Shown here piece after piece: positions 24,217 to 33,422 of a stretch of DNA of 64,000 bases. The position numbers and the translations under genes were made by a program. Source of the stretch: Anaerostipes butyraticus (GTDB lineage: Bacteria; Bacillota; Clostridia; Lachnospirales; Lachnospiraceae); the NCBI RefSeq assembly GCF_016586355.1, contig NZ_BLYI01000062.1, positions 124,001-188,000 on the forward strand, written 5' to 3'. The first letter of the stretch is position 1. Every line of letters begins with the position of its first letter. Below the pieces are notes generated by a model. The model was not told the origin of the DNA. It did no database searches and worked only from the letters and a program-made list of their open reading frames with translations.

Positions 24217-27200
24217 TTATAATCCTAACGAACGAAATCTGATATTTTCTTTTCCATACCACTCTTCCAGTTCATATATCAGATCCGGATCCGGCTCCAC
24301 CATCCAGTCATGTCCCAGACGATTGACTGCCCGCTCCGCCTTGCAGTATACGACCACTGCGCTCTTGCCCTGATATGTCCGAAGAGATTCTTTCAAATGC
24401 TTTTCTTCACGGAAAAACGCCTCTTTCGTTGGAAACTGGATCCACAGTTCCCTGACAAGTCCGTCAAACGGAATGATCTGATTGCAGATCAGCTTGCTTT
24501 CCTCCTCCGATACAGAAGCGGTTCCTTTGATAAATACTTTTGCATCTTCTTTCAGCAGTTCCTGATATGCTGCGTATTGTCTTGGGAATACAAGGACTTC
24601 CACTGTTCCTCTCAGATCCTCCAGGGTTAAAAACGCCATATTCTGATTCTTCCTTGTCAGTTTCACGTTCAGTTCACTGATAATGCCTCCCATCACACAG
24701 CTCTGCTGGTCTTTTACCACCGTCCTTCCTGTCTCTTCATCTATGAGAAAATCCGCCGTACTGGCGCTGGTGCTCTGCTCCAGCAGCCTGATATCATCAT
24801 CCAGAGGATGACCGCTTACATAGATTCCAAGCACCTCTTTTTCCATAGACAGAAGCTGATCTTTGTCATATTCTCCTACATCCGGATAAGTGATCTGAAA
24901 GGATGTCTGTTCCTCCTCTGAAAGCAGATCCATCAGACTCATCTGTCCTTCAATTTCATTTTTTCGTTCTTTCTGAATGCTGTCCATGATCTCCGCATAC
25001 ACAAACATCTGCTGCTTTCTCGTTGCGCCAAAACTATCCAAAGCACCTGATTTGATCAGATTTTCCGCTGTACGCTTATTGATCTCCCGGCTGGAAAGCC
25101 GTTCTACCAGATCCTGGAAATCCCGGTATTCTCCGTGAGCCTTCCGCTCCCGCAGAATTGCTTCGATCACCGGTTTCCCAAGACTTTTAATCGCCGTGAG
25201 TCCATACCGTATGTTTCCGTGATCGACCGAAAATCCTCCTTCTCCCCGGTTGATATCCGGCGGAAGGATCCGGATCCCAAGTTTCTTGCACGCATAACTA
25301 TATTCCGCGATCTTTGACGTATTACCCAATACTGATGTCAGAAGAGCTGCCATAAATTCCACCGGATAATGGCATCTCAGATACGCAGTCCGGTAAGCGA
25401 CAACCGCATAGGCAGCCGCATGAGATTTGTTGAATGCGTATTTGGCAAAATCCAGCATCTCATCCCAGATCTGGTTGGCTGTTTTCTCATCAATTCCATT
25501 CTGAATGCATCCCGGGATTCCTTCTTCTTCATTCCCGTAAACAAAGTTCTGGCGTTCTTTCAGCATTACATCGCCCTTTTTCTTGGACATGGCACGCCGT
25601 ACCAGGTCGCTTCTTCCCAGGGTATAGCCCGCAAGCTTCATAACAATCTGCATAACCTGCTCCTGGTATACGATACAGCCGTACGTAGGCTCCAGAATCT
25701 CTTCCATCTCTTCGCATTCATAATGAATGGAATCCTGGTTGTTCTTTCCTTCAATATATCGAGGAATAAAGTCCATCGGTCCCGGACGGTAGAGGGAAAT
25801 TCCCGCAATGATGTCTTCCATGTTCTCCGGCTTTAATTCCTTCATGAATGTCTTCATACCCGAACTTTCCAGCTGGAAAACCCCTTCCGTATGTCCGTTT
25901 CCAATCATCTCATACACTTCTTTGTCATCCGGATCTACCGTGGTAATGTCAAAATCCGGAATCCGTTCACGCACCATTTTCTCTGCATCCTGAATCACCG
26001 TCAGGGTTCTTAATCCCAGGAAATCCATCTTCAGAAGCCCCAGTTCCTCAATGGTCGTCATGGTAAACTGTGTCATGACCGCATTATCCGCGCCTGTTGC
26101 AAGAGGCACATATTCGTCAATCGCAGTTTTGCCGATCACAACGCCTGCCGCATGCATGGACGCATGCCTTGGAAGTCCTTCCAGACGTTTGGACATATCG
26201 ATCAGATATCTGGTCTCGTCATCTTCCCCATATGCTTTCTTCAGATCGGGACTTATTTTTAACGCTTTATCAATCGTAATATTCAGTTCATTCGGCACCA
26301 TTTTAGCAATGCTGTCTACTTTCGCGTATGGAATATCCAGCACCCTGCCTACATCACGGATGACCATTCGTGCCGCCATGGTACCGAAGGTAATAATCTG
26401 TACCACCTGATCTTTTCCGTATTTTTCTACGACATAATCAATGACTTCCTGCCGCCGTTCATAGCAGAAGTCCACATCAATATCCGGCATGGAAACACGC
26501 TCTGGATTCAGGAAACGCTCAAAGAGCAGCTGATACCGGATCGGGTCGATATCCGTAATCTCCAGACAGTACGCCACAATACTTCCTGCCGCGGATCCTC
26601 TTCCAGGGCCAACCGCAATGCCATGCTGTTTGGCATAATGGATAAAGTCCCAGACGATCAGAAAATAATCCACATATCCCATATTTTCTATGGTTTTCAG
26701 CTCGTAATCCAGCCGTTCTCTCAGCTCATCTGTTACTTCTTCATACCGGCGCACGATTCCTTCTTCGCACAGATGCCTCAGATATTCCACTGCGGTATAT
26801 CCTTCCGGCACATCATATTCCGGCACTTTCTGCTCACCAAATACGATCTCTACATTACACCGCTCTGCGATCTTTCCCGTATTCTCCAGCGCTTCCCTGG
26901 CATAAGGGAACAGTCTCTGCATCTCTTCCGGTGATTTCAGATAATACTGTCCGCCTTCATAGCGCATCCTGTCTTCATCCTGGACTTTTTTCCCTGTCTG
27001 AATGCACAGCAGGATATCATGAGCCTCAGCGTCTTCTTTAAAGGTATAATGAATGTCATTGGTCGCCACCAGACCGATCCCGGTCTCTTTTGACATCTTA
27101 AGGAGTGCCGTATTTACTTTTGTCTGGGCGCTGATTCCATGATCCTGCATCTCCAGGAAAAAGTTTCCCTCTCCGAAGATCTCCTGCATCTTAAGCGCTG

Positions 27201-27672
27201 CAGACTTTGCCTTCTCATAGTTATCTTCACAGATATAAGAAGCCACCTCTCCTGCCAGACAGGCGCTTAACGCGATGATTCCTTCATGGTAGCGTTCCAG
27301 CACCTCATAATCCACTCTCGGCTTATAATAAAAACCTTCCGTAAATCCCCTGGAAACAATCTTCATCAGATTATGGTATCCCTGATCATTTTCCGCCAGC
27401 AGCACAAGATGGTAGTATCTGTTCTCTCCCTGTCTTGCCTCTTTCTGGAACCTGGATCCTGTCGTCACATAAATCTCACATCCGATGACCGGCTTAATCC
27501 CTTCTTCTTTTGCCGCCTTATAAAAATCGATCACGCCGTACATAGCGCCGTGATCTGTAATGGCAATGCTGTCCATTCCAAGTTCTTTTGCCTGATGGAC
27601 CAGCTCTTTGATCTTGCTGGAACCATCCAGAAGACTGTATTCCGTATGAACATGTAAATGTGTAAAACTCAT
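24217..27672 (-). CDS. dnaE: DNA polymerase III subunit alpha (DnaE)
   Basis: This replicative polymerase has 1151 residues. The N-terminal PHP domain (residues 1-210, HLHVHTEYSLLDGSSKI) is followed by the C-family palm with catalytic aspartates in PDIDVDF. The fingers include GVFQLESSGM and KKKGD. A helix-hairpin-helix region lies around 800-900, and a C-terminal OB-fold near 990-1070 (AFLTLEDLRGTVEVLVFP). It lacks the inserted exonuclease domain of PolC, so it is the DnaE type. It starts three bases after the GerMN lipoprotein gene. Confidence 0.97.
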   Translation of the reverse strand: MSFTHLHVHTEYSLLDGSSKIKELVHQAKELGMDSIAITDHGAMYGVIDFYKAAKEEGIKPVIGCEIYVTTGSRFQKEARQGENRYYHLVLLAENDQGYHNLMKIVSRGFTEGFYYKPRVDYEVLERYHEGIIALSACLAGEVASYICEDNYEKAKSAALKMQEIFGEGNFFLEMQDHGISAQTKVNTALLKMSKETGIGLVATNDIHYTFKEDAEAHDILLCIQTGKKVQDEDRMRYEGGQYYLKSPEEMQRLFPYAREALENTGKIAERCNVEIVFGEQKVPEYDVPEGYTAVEYLRHLCEEGIVRRYEEVTDELRERLDYELKTIENMGYVDYFLIVWDFIHYAKQHGIAVGPGRGSAAGSIVAYCLEITDIDPIRYQLLFERFLNPERVSMPDIDVDFCYERRQEVIDYVVEKYGKDQVVQIITFGTMAARMVIRDVGRVLDIPYAKVDSIAKMVPNELNITIDKALKISPDLKKAYGEDDETRYLIDMSKRLEGLPRHASMHAAGVVIGKTAIDEYVPLATGADNAVMTQFTMTTIEELGLLKMDFLGLRTLTVIQDAEKMVRERIPDFDITTVDPDDKEVYEMIGNGHTEGVFQLESSGMKTFMKELKPENMEDIIAGISLYRPGPMDFIPRYIEGKNNQDSIHYECEEMEEILEPTYGCIVYQEQVMQIVMKLAGYTLGRSDLVRRAMSKKKGDVMLKERQNFVYGNEEEGIPGCIQNGIDEKTANQIWDEMLDFAKYAFNKSHAAAYAVVAYRTAYLRCHYPVEFMAALLTSVLGNTSKIAEYSYACKKLGIRILPPDINRGEGGFSVDHGNIRYGLTAIKSLGKPVIEAILRERKAHGEYRDFQDLVERLSSREINKRTAENLIKSGALDSFGATRKQQMFVYAEIMDSIQKERKNEIEGQMSLMDLLSEEEQTSFQITYPDVGEYDKDQLLSMEKEVLGIYVSGHPLDDDIRLLEQSTSASTADFLIDEETGRTVVKDQQSCVMGGIISELNVKLTRKNQNMAFLTLEDLRGTVEVLVFPRQYAAYQELLKEDAKVFIKGTASVSEEESKLICNQIIPFDGLVRELWIQFPTKEAFFREEKHLKESLRTYQGKSAVVVYCKAERAVNRLGHDWMVEPDPDLIYELEEWYGKENIRFRSLGL

Positions 27673-27675
27673 TCG

Positions 27676-28284
27676 TCAGTTAACTCCTATCGGTTCGTCA
27701 TATGTTTTATTTCCTGTTTCCAGCGGATGTCCATTTGTATAAAAGTAAAACTGGTCTGCTCCAAGATTCCTGCAAAACGTCTTTGCGACCGCTTCCGCTC
27801 TCATATTCGCTTCTTCCGGCGCCATCCGCATCAGAAGGACTCCGCATTCCGAATTAAAATCCACCTTAATCGTGTCCCCGTCTTTCTCATAAGAAAGAAT
27901 CTTGCAGGACTCATCCAGCACCTCTTCATCCTGAAGAGCCGCCATGATCTTATTCTCGTCCACCGGCGTTTCCATCCGGATACTCTTCTCTTTGATCTCA
28001 TTCGGCTCAAACACCGGGTAAAAAACTGCCGCGGACGTAAAGCTCACCTGACCTCCATCAGAAGATTCCGCTGCCGTCTGGCTTTCTGCCGCTTCTGTGG
28101 ACGCCGTGGAAGCTGTCGTTGATGCTGCTGCCGTATCCTGGGATGATGCTGTCTCACTGGCAGCCTCAGAAACCGCTTCTGTCGTACTTCCTGCAGAAGA
28201 ACCTTTCTCTCCGGTTCCGGAACATCCCGCTAACGATACTGTCATTATCACTGCCAGTATCCCGGTTATCATTCTTTTTTTCAT
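27676..28284 (-). CDS. Lipoprotein with GerMN-like domain
   Basis: A signal peptide with a lipobox (SLAGCSG) is followed by a low-complexity Ser/Thr/Ala/Glu linker to about residue 78. A compact domain of about 120 residues then carries GerMN-like features (KSIRMETPVDENKIMAALQD, then DTIKVDFNSECG and FCRNLGADQFYFYTNG). GerM-type domains occur in sporulation and germination lipoproteins and in other envelope proteins. The gene overlaps nothing but ends three bases before dnaE, an odd partner that may reflect only a shared promoter. The domain call is moderate; exported lipoprotein is firm. Confidence 0.78.
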   Translation of the reverse strand: MKKRMITGILAVIMTVSLAGCSGTGEKGSSAGSTTEAVSEAASETASSQDTAAASTTASTASTEAAESQTAAESSDGGQVSFTSAAVFYPVFEPNEIKEKSIRMETPVDENKIMAALQDEEVLDESCKILSYEKDGDTIKVDFNSECGVLLMRMAPEEANMRAEAVAKTFCRNLGADQFYFYTNGHPLETGNKTYDEPIGVN

Positions 28285-28338
28285 ACTTTTCTGCCTTTCC
28301 CTACTGACCTGTCACAAAAAAATCTTATCGATATAATT

Positions 28339-28368
28339 TTAACATAATATGATAAGTTATGCTATAAT
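28339..28368 (+). promoter_or_regulatory. Promoter of murF
   Basis: TTAACA (28339-28344) and TATAAT (28363-28368) are separated by 18 bases. The predicted start is about 35 bases before the murF ATG. Confidence 0.6.
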
Positions 28369-28409
28369 CACAAGAGAAGAAAATATTATGTTTAGAGCAG
28401 AGGTTTATT

Positions 28410-29765
28410 ATGGAAAATATTACAATTCAGGACATTTTAAAAGCAACTGGCGGCACCCTGCTGTGCGGCGATCCTTCCATGAAGATCGACCGGATCAGCA
28501 CTAATTCCATGGAAATGGGCCCGAACACCTTGTTCGTTCCTATTATCGGAGAGAGAGTTGACGCTCATGTCTTCATTCCAAGCGCTCTGGAAAGCGGCGG
28601 CGCCTGCCTGACACAGGAACATGACGAAGCATCCGGAGACGCCCCTTATATTAAAGTTCCCGATACGTTAAAAGCCATGCAGCAGATTGCAGCTTATTAC
28701 CGGAATAAAATGTCTCTTCCGATCATCGGAGTCACAGGAAGCGTTGGAAAAACAACGACAAGAGAAATGATCGCACATGTACTCAGGGGAAAATACAAAG
28801 TATTTGAGACCATCGGCAACCAGAACAGCCAGGTGGGTGTTCCTCTGACTCTGGATCATCTTTCTTCCAATGATGAAATCGGAGTCCTGGAAATGGGAAT
28901 GAGCGAACCTGGACAGATTACAATTTTAGGTGAGATCATCCATCCGAATATGGGGGTTGTTACTAACGTCGGTGTATCCCACATTGAAATGATGGGCTCA
29001 CGCGACAATATCTGCCGTGAAAAACTGGATATCCAGAATGGTCTCCCGGAAGACGGATCCCTTTTGCTAAACGGGGATAATGACATGATCCGGAAACATT
29101 TATCTTACGTCAAGAAACCATATGAATTCTATGGTTTCGCGCCGGACTGCACCTACCGTGCGGAGAATATCCGGGAAGAAAACGGCCAGACTCATTTCAC
29201 TTTCTGTTATAACGGTCAGAGAGAGGATGTCACTCTGAATGTACTGGGTGAACACAATGTGTCCAACGCTCTGGCAGCTATCGCCATCGGACTAAAATAC
29301 CAGGTTCCAATGGAGGCTGTGAAACAGCAGCTGTCCACATTCTCCGGCCAGCGTCAGAATATTATCAACACCAATGGCTATACAGTGATCGATGACTCTT
29401 ATAACGCAAGCCCGGATTCCATGAAAGCAAGTCTTAAGATCCTGTCTGATTTCCATGCAGACGGGCGCAGGATCGCCGTTCTTTCTGATATGCTGGAACT
29501 GGGGCCTGACGCTCCTTCCTACCACAAAGAGGTCGGACGTTATATCGCCTCCACTAAAGTAACAGATCTGTATATTACAGGAGAACTATCCCAGGAATAC
29601 ATCACCGAAGCAGCCGCCGGAAATCCGTCCATCCGAACCCGGCATTTCTCCTCCAACAGTGATCTGACCGGGTTCCTGAAGGACTATCTTTCTGAAGGGG
29701 ATGTGGTTCTGGTCAAAGCCTCAAACGGCATGAATTTAAAAGAAGTCGCTGCCGCCTTGATCTAG
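28410..29765 (+). CDS. murF: UDP-N-acetylmuramoyl-tripeptide--D-alanyl-D-alanine ligase
   Basis: MurF adds D-Ala-D-Ala to the UDP-MurNAc tripeptide, the last cytoplasmic step of the peptidoglycan precursor. The 451-residue protein has the Mur ligase ATP loop GVTGSVGKTTTREM, the carbamate/Mg region ETIGNQNSQVGVPLT and GVLEMGMSEPGQI. The central GEHNVSNALAAIAIG and the C-terminal VIDDSYNASPDSM are also MurF-like. It stands alone on the plus strand, between the divergent GerMN gene and the T-box leader of cstA. Confidence 0.97.
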   Translation: MENITIQDILKATGGTLLCGDPSMKIDRISTNSMEMGPNTLFVPIIGERVDAHVFIPSALESGGACLTQEHDEASGDAPYIKVPDTLKAMQQIAAYYRNKMSLPIIGVTGSVGKTTTREMIAHVLRGKYKVFETIGNQNSQVGVPLTLDHLSSNDEIGVLEMGMSEPGQITILGEIIHPNMGVVTNVGVSHIEMMGSRDNICREKLDIQNGLPEDGSLLLNGDNDMIRKHLSYVKKPYEFYGFAPDCTYRAENIREENGQTHFTFCYNGQREDVTLNVLGEHNVSNALAAIAIGLKYQVPMEAVKQQLSTFSGQRQNIINTNGYTVIDDSYNASPDSMKASLKILSDFHADGRRIAVLSDMLELGPDAPSYHKEVGRYIASTKVTDLYITGELSQEYITEAAAGNPSIRTRHFSSNSDLTGFLKDYLSEGDVVLVKASNGMNLKEVAAALI

Positions 29766-29795
29766 ATTGTATCAAAAAATGTACATCTTTTTCTC

Positions 29796-29824
29796 TTGAC
29801 ATCGTGATTTTCGAGGTCTACAAT
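29796..29824 (+). promoter_or_regulatory. Promoter of the T-box leader and cstA
   Basis: TTGACA (29796-29801) and TACAAT (29819-29824) are separated by 17 bases. Transcription should begin near 29831, giving a leader of about 370 bases. Confidence 0.8.
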
Positions 29825-29830
29825 AAGTGC

Positions 29831-30120
29831 CAACGAAATACAAGAATACAAAATGCAATGAGCAGGACACGGAAGCTGCGGATTCCTTTTTGCAGAAAGC
29901 TGCCGGTTGATGTGAGACAGTAAAAGCCCGTTCCTTTCATCCCCTGCGAGCAGTCAGCTGAAAATGCAGAGCATGAGTAAGTGGAACCGGATTCCTTCCG
30001 TTATCAGGGGACTCATTACAGGATGAGCAGAGAGATTACAGTTGATGTAATAAAATGAAGTGGTACCGCGGAGAATTTTTCGTCTTCTAAAATGCTGAAG
30101 CATTTTAGAAGGCGTTTTTT
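29831..30120 (+). ncRNA. T-box riboswitch leader upstream of cstA
   Basis: The conserved T-box core is at 30054-30071 (AATGAAGTGGTACCGCGG), where TGGT should pair with the acceptor end of an uncharged tRNA. It is followed by an intrinsic terminator: a 15-bp stem at 30081-30095 with 30100-30114, a TGAA loop and a T-tract. Upstream, a long Stem I-like region (about 29856-29955) contains GCAGAAAGC, GGTTGATG and CATCCCCTGCGAG, as in other T-boxes. The leader fills the 429-base gap between murF and cstA. I could not fix the specifier codon; the candidate stretch is CGTTCCTTTCATC at 29929-29941 (TTC or TCC possible). Confidence 0.9.
30081..30120 (+). terminator. T-box regulatory terminator
   Basis: CGTCTTCTAAAATGC and GCATTTTAGAAGGCG pair over 15 bases (one G-U) around a TGAA loop, followed by six T. 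It lies just downstream of the T-box core and 84 bases before cstA. Confidence 0.9.
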
Positions 30121-30203
30121 ATTCTTTTCAATGTCTTATCCCGACAAACTGTATCCGGTATTTCGTTTATGAGTTTATCAGAATTTTTAGAGGAGTGATT
30201 AAA

Positions 30204-31895
30204 ATGAATAGTTTGACAATCATTGCCATCGCCATCGTTGCGCTGGCTGCCGGTTACATTCTTTACGGACGCTGGCTGGCAAAATCATGGGGCATCGATC
30301 CAAAAGCCAAGACCCCGGCTTATACCCATGAAGATGGAGAAGATTATGTCCCAACACCGAAACTTGTTGTATTTTCACACCAGTTTTCTTCCATCGCAGG
30401 AGCCGGTCCTGTCACCGGTCCAATCATTGCCGCAATGTTTGGATGGCTTCCGGTTCTTTTATGGCTGATCATCGGAGGAATTTTCTTCGGCGCCGTTCAG
30501 GATTTCTCTTCCCTTTACGCTTCTGTAAAGAATGAAGGAAAATCCATGGGTGTGCTGATTGAAAAATACATCGGAAAAACAGGAAAGAAGCTGTTCCTTT
30601 TATTTGCATGGCTGTTTACACTGCTTGTTATCGCTGCCTTCACCGACATCGTTGCAAGTACATTTAACGGCTTTACCGCAGACGGAGCCAAGAGCTCACC
30701 AAACGCTGCTGCTGCTTCTATTTCCATGCTGTTTATTGTTGTTGCCATCTTATTCGGTCTTTTCACAAAATATGTAAAACCGAATCAGGTAACTGAATTT
30801 ATCATCGGAATCGTTCTTCTGCTCGCAATGCTGGCAGTCGGAATCGCTTTTCCGCTGTATTTTGACAAAAATGTATGGCTTGGTGTTATCATGGCTTACT
30901 TATTCCTGGCTTCTGTTATGCCAATGTGGCTTTTAATGCAGCCAAGAGATTACTTAAGCACTTTCCTTCTTGTAGGTATGATCATTGGTGCTGTGCTGGG
31001 CGTTTTCGTTGCTCATCCAGCTATGAATCTTCCTGCATTCAACGGATTTACAGTTTCAGGAAGCCACCTGTTCCCTACATTATTTATTACGATCGCCTGC
31101 GGTGCTGTTTCCGGATTCCACAGCCTGGTTTCTTCCGGTACATCTTCCAAGACGATCAGCAATGAAAAAGATATGCTTGCAGTAGGATATGGATCCATGA
31201 TGGTAGAATCCCTTCTGGGAGTTGTTGCCCTGGTTGTTGTAGGAGCTGCAGCCGTAGGCGGAAAAATGCCGTCCGGCACTCCGTTCCAGATTTTCTCTTC
31301 CAACGTGGCAGGATTCCTGACACTGCTTGGAATTCCGGCACATGTTGCTACCTGCTTTATGACCATGTGCGTATCCGCTCTTGCGCTGACATCTCTGGAT
31401 TCTGTCGCACGTATCGGACGTATGTCATTCCAGGAATTATTCTTAGGTGAGGCCGCTGACGGTTCTGACCTGACAGGTATCCGCAAATTGTTTGCGAATA
31501 AGTATTTTGCAACTGTAATTACTCTTGTATTTGGCTTCTTATTATGCCTTGGCGGATACAACAATGTATGGCCGTTATTCGGAGCTGCCAACCAGCTTCT
31601 TGCATCTTTAGTTCTGATCGCTATTTCTGTCTTCCTGTTAACAACCGGAAGAAAAGGATGGATGCTGTACGCACCAATGTGCATTATGCTGGTCGTTACT
31701 TTCACAGCCTTAGTTCAGGCAGTTATCGGCATCTTTACAAAGATCTTCGTTACCGGAGGATTTGTCTTTATGATCGACGGACTGCAGCTGATCGTAGCAC
31801 TGCTCCTGATGGCGCTTGGACTTATGGTCGCTATTTCCTGCTTCAAGAAACTCTTCCATAAGGATAAAGTGCAGGAACCTGTTACAGCAAAATAG
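30204..31895 (+). CDS. cstA: Carbon starvation protein CstA, membrane transporter
   Basis: This 563-residue polytopic membrane protein (about 15-17 helices) has the CstA signatures FSSIAGAGPVTGPIIAAMFG, GAVQDFSSLYASVKN and FHSLVSSGTSSKTI. Family members are linked to peptide uptake and, for some relatives, pyruvate uptake. The start is ATG 30204 with AGGAG eight bases upstream; an in-frame GTG at 30195 overlaps that ribosome binding site and was rejected. A T-box leader places expression under control of one uncharged tRNA, which fits a role in supplying amino acids from peptides. It is monocistronic with a terminator after it. Confidence 0.95.
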   Translation: MNSLTIIAIAIVALAAGYILYGRWLAKSWGIDPKAKTPAYTHEDGEDYVPTPKLVVFSHQFSSIAGAGPVTGPIIAAMFGWLPVLLWLIIGGIFFGAVQDFSSLYASVKNEGKSMGVLIEKYIGKTGKKLFLLFAWLFTLLVIAAFTDIVASTFNGFTADGAKSSPNAAAASISMLFIVVAILFGLFTKYVKPNQVTEFIIGIVLLLAMLAVGIAFPLYFDKNVWLGVIMAYLFLASVMPMWLLMQPRDYLSTFLLVGMIIGAVLGVFVAHPAMNLPAFNGFTVSGSHLFPTLFITIACGAVSGFHSLVSSGTSSKTISNEKDMLAVGYGSMMVESLLGVVALVVVGAAAVGGKMPSGTPFQIFSSNVAGFLTLLGIPAHVATCFMTMCVSALALTSLDSVARIGRMSFQELFLGEAADGSDLTGIRKLFANKYFATVITLVFGFLLCLGGYNNVWPLFGAANQLLASLVLIAISVFLLTTGRKGWMLYAPMCIMLVVTFTALVQAVIGIFTKIFVTGGFVFMIDGLQLIVALLLMALGLMVAISCFKKLFHKDKVQEPVTAK

Positions 31896-31916
31896 AATTT
31901 CTCAATAAACAAAAAG

Positions 31917-31957
31917 GAGAACCGCAAATCTTTCATGATCTGTGGTTCTCTTTTTTC
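31917..31957. terminator. Intrinsic terminator between cstA and the SNF transporter gene
   Basis: GAGAACCGCA (31917-31926) pairs with TGTGGTTCTC (31941-31950), one G-U pair, followed by TTTTTTC. The complementary strand has CCTTTTTG after the stem, so it can serve both convergent genes. Confidence 0.85.
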
Positions 31958-31985
31958 TTCTATATTTTATAGTCTTTGATTTTTT

Positions 31986-33356
31986 CTAGAAAAACTTATC
32001 CGCGTATCCCTGGATCAGCAGGAATAATACAATCAGCGGCAGAATATACGTTACATATCTTCTTGCCCATTTCGGGAAACGGATTCCTTTTCCTGCATTC
32101 GCTTCCGCCAGGAAATTCTTCCATCCCCATCCATATCTTGTCACACAGAATAACAGATAAACCAGCGATCCCAAAGGAAGGATGTTATTGCTGACAATAA
32201 AATCTTCCAGATCCTGTATGGTAGTCCTTGCACCAAGCGGCTGGATAAAACTAAACATATTAAATCCCAGAGCACACGGCAGAGATAAAACTGTAATGAT
32301 CACTGCGTTAAAGGCAATGGCTTTCTTCAGATCCCATCCCCAGAGATCCTGGGCAAAAGAAATAATATTCTGGAAGACCGCAATGATCGTAGATAATGCC
32401 GCAAATGTCATAAACAGGAAAAACAAAGCTCCCCAGATCCTGCTTCCAGGCATCTCGTTAAATACATTCGGCAGTGTAATAAACACCAGTTTCGGTCCAC
32501 TGTCCGCGCTGACTCCAAACGCAGAACATGCAGGGAAGATCACCAGTCCTGACATCAGCGCCACCAGAGTATCCAGAACACCAACACTGATGGCTTCCCC
32601 TGTCAGTCTTCTGCTTTTATCAATATAACTTCCAAAGATAGCAATAGCTCCGATTCCAAGACTTAACGTAAAAAATGACTGGCCCATGGCCGCCGAAACT
32701 ACCGTCATGATTCCCTGCTCTTTCATCGCCTGGAAATTCGGTACAAGATAAAATTTCAATCCCTCTGCCGCACCTGGAAGTGTAACGCTGCGGACGATCA
32801 GGATTACGATTACTACAAACAGACAGGACATCATTACCGTTGTGATCTTTTCCACACCGTTTTGAAGTCCTCCGGAACATACCAGAAATCCAAGAGCAAT
32901 CACGACCAGCATCCAGAAAATCTGAAGGCCCGGATTCCCCATCAGATCATTAAAAATTCCTTCTACCTGCACCGTTGTTTTCTGTACAAAATCTCCTTTG
33001 AGCATTTTAAAGAAATAGCACAGCATCCATCCTGTAATGACCGTATAGAACATCATCAGCAGATAGTTTCCCGCCATTCCGATATAGCTGTACCAGTGCC
33101 ACTTACTGCCTTTCGGCTCCAGCTCCTGAAAAGAAAGGGCAATGCTTCTCTGGCTGGCCCGTCCTACAGAGTACTCCATGACCAGGATCGGCAGTCCCAG
33201 AATCAACAGGAAGAACAGATAGACCAGCACAAACGCCGCCCCTCCATACTGTCCCGTAATATACGGAAACCGCCAGACATTTCCCAGTCCAATGGCACAT
33301 CCGGCTGAGATCAGGATAAATCCGATCCTTGATGAAAACTTTTCTCTCTTTTCCAC
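31986..33356 (-). CDS. Sodium-coupled neurotransmitter:sodium symporter family transporter
   Basis: This LeuT-fold transporter (456 residues, about 11-12 helices) imports amino acids or related amines with sodium. The hallmark first helix reads GCAIGLGNVWRFPYI, followed by GGAAFVLVYLFFLLILGLP. The substrate cannot be predicted. It lies 66 bases downstream of the histidine kinase gene on the same strand, so it may be read with the two-component system or be its target. Confidence 0.93.
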   Translation of the reverse strand: MEKREKFSSRIGFILISAGCAIGLGNVWRFPYITGQYGGAAFVLVYLFFLLILGLPILVMEYSVGRASQRSIALSFQELEPKGSKWHWYSYIGMAGNYLLMMFYTVITGWMLCYFFKMLKGDFVQKTTVQVEGIFNDLMGNPGLQIFWMLVVIALGFLVCSGGLQNGVEKITTVMMSCLFVVIVILIVRSVTLPGAAEGLKFYLVPNFQAMKEQGIMTVVSAAMGQSFFTLSLGIGAIAIFGSYIDKSRRLTGEAISVGVLDTLVALMSGLVIFPACSAFGVSADSGPKLVFITLPNVFNEMPGSRIWGALFFLFMTFAALSTIIAVFQNIISFAQDLWGWDLKKAIAFNAVIITVLSLPCALGFNMFSFIQPLGARTTIQDLEDFIVSNNILPLGSLVYLLFCVTRYGWGWKNFLAEANAGKGIRFPKWARRYVTYILPLIVLFLLIQGYADKFF

Positions 33357-33422
33357 AATTTCCTCCTCCCTTTCCTTGCTTTTTCCACAAAGAGTTATTG
33401 TAACATATCTGGTTCAAAAAGC

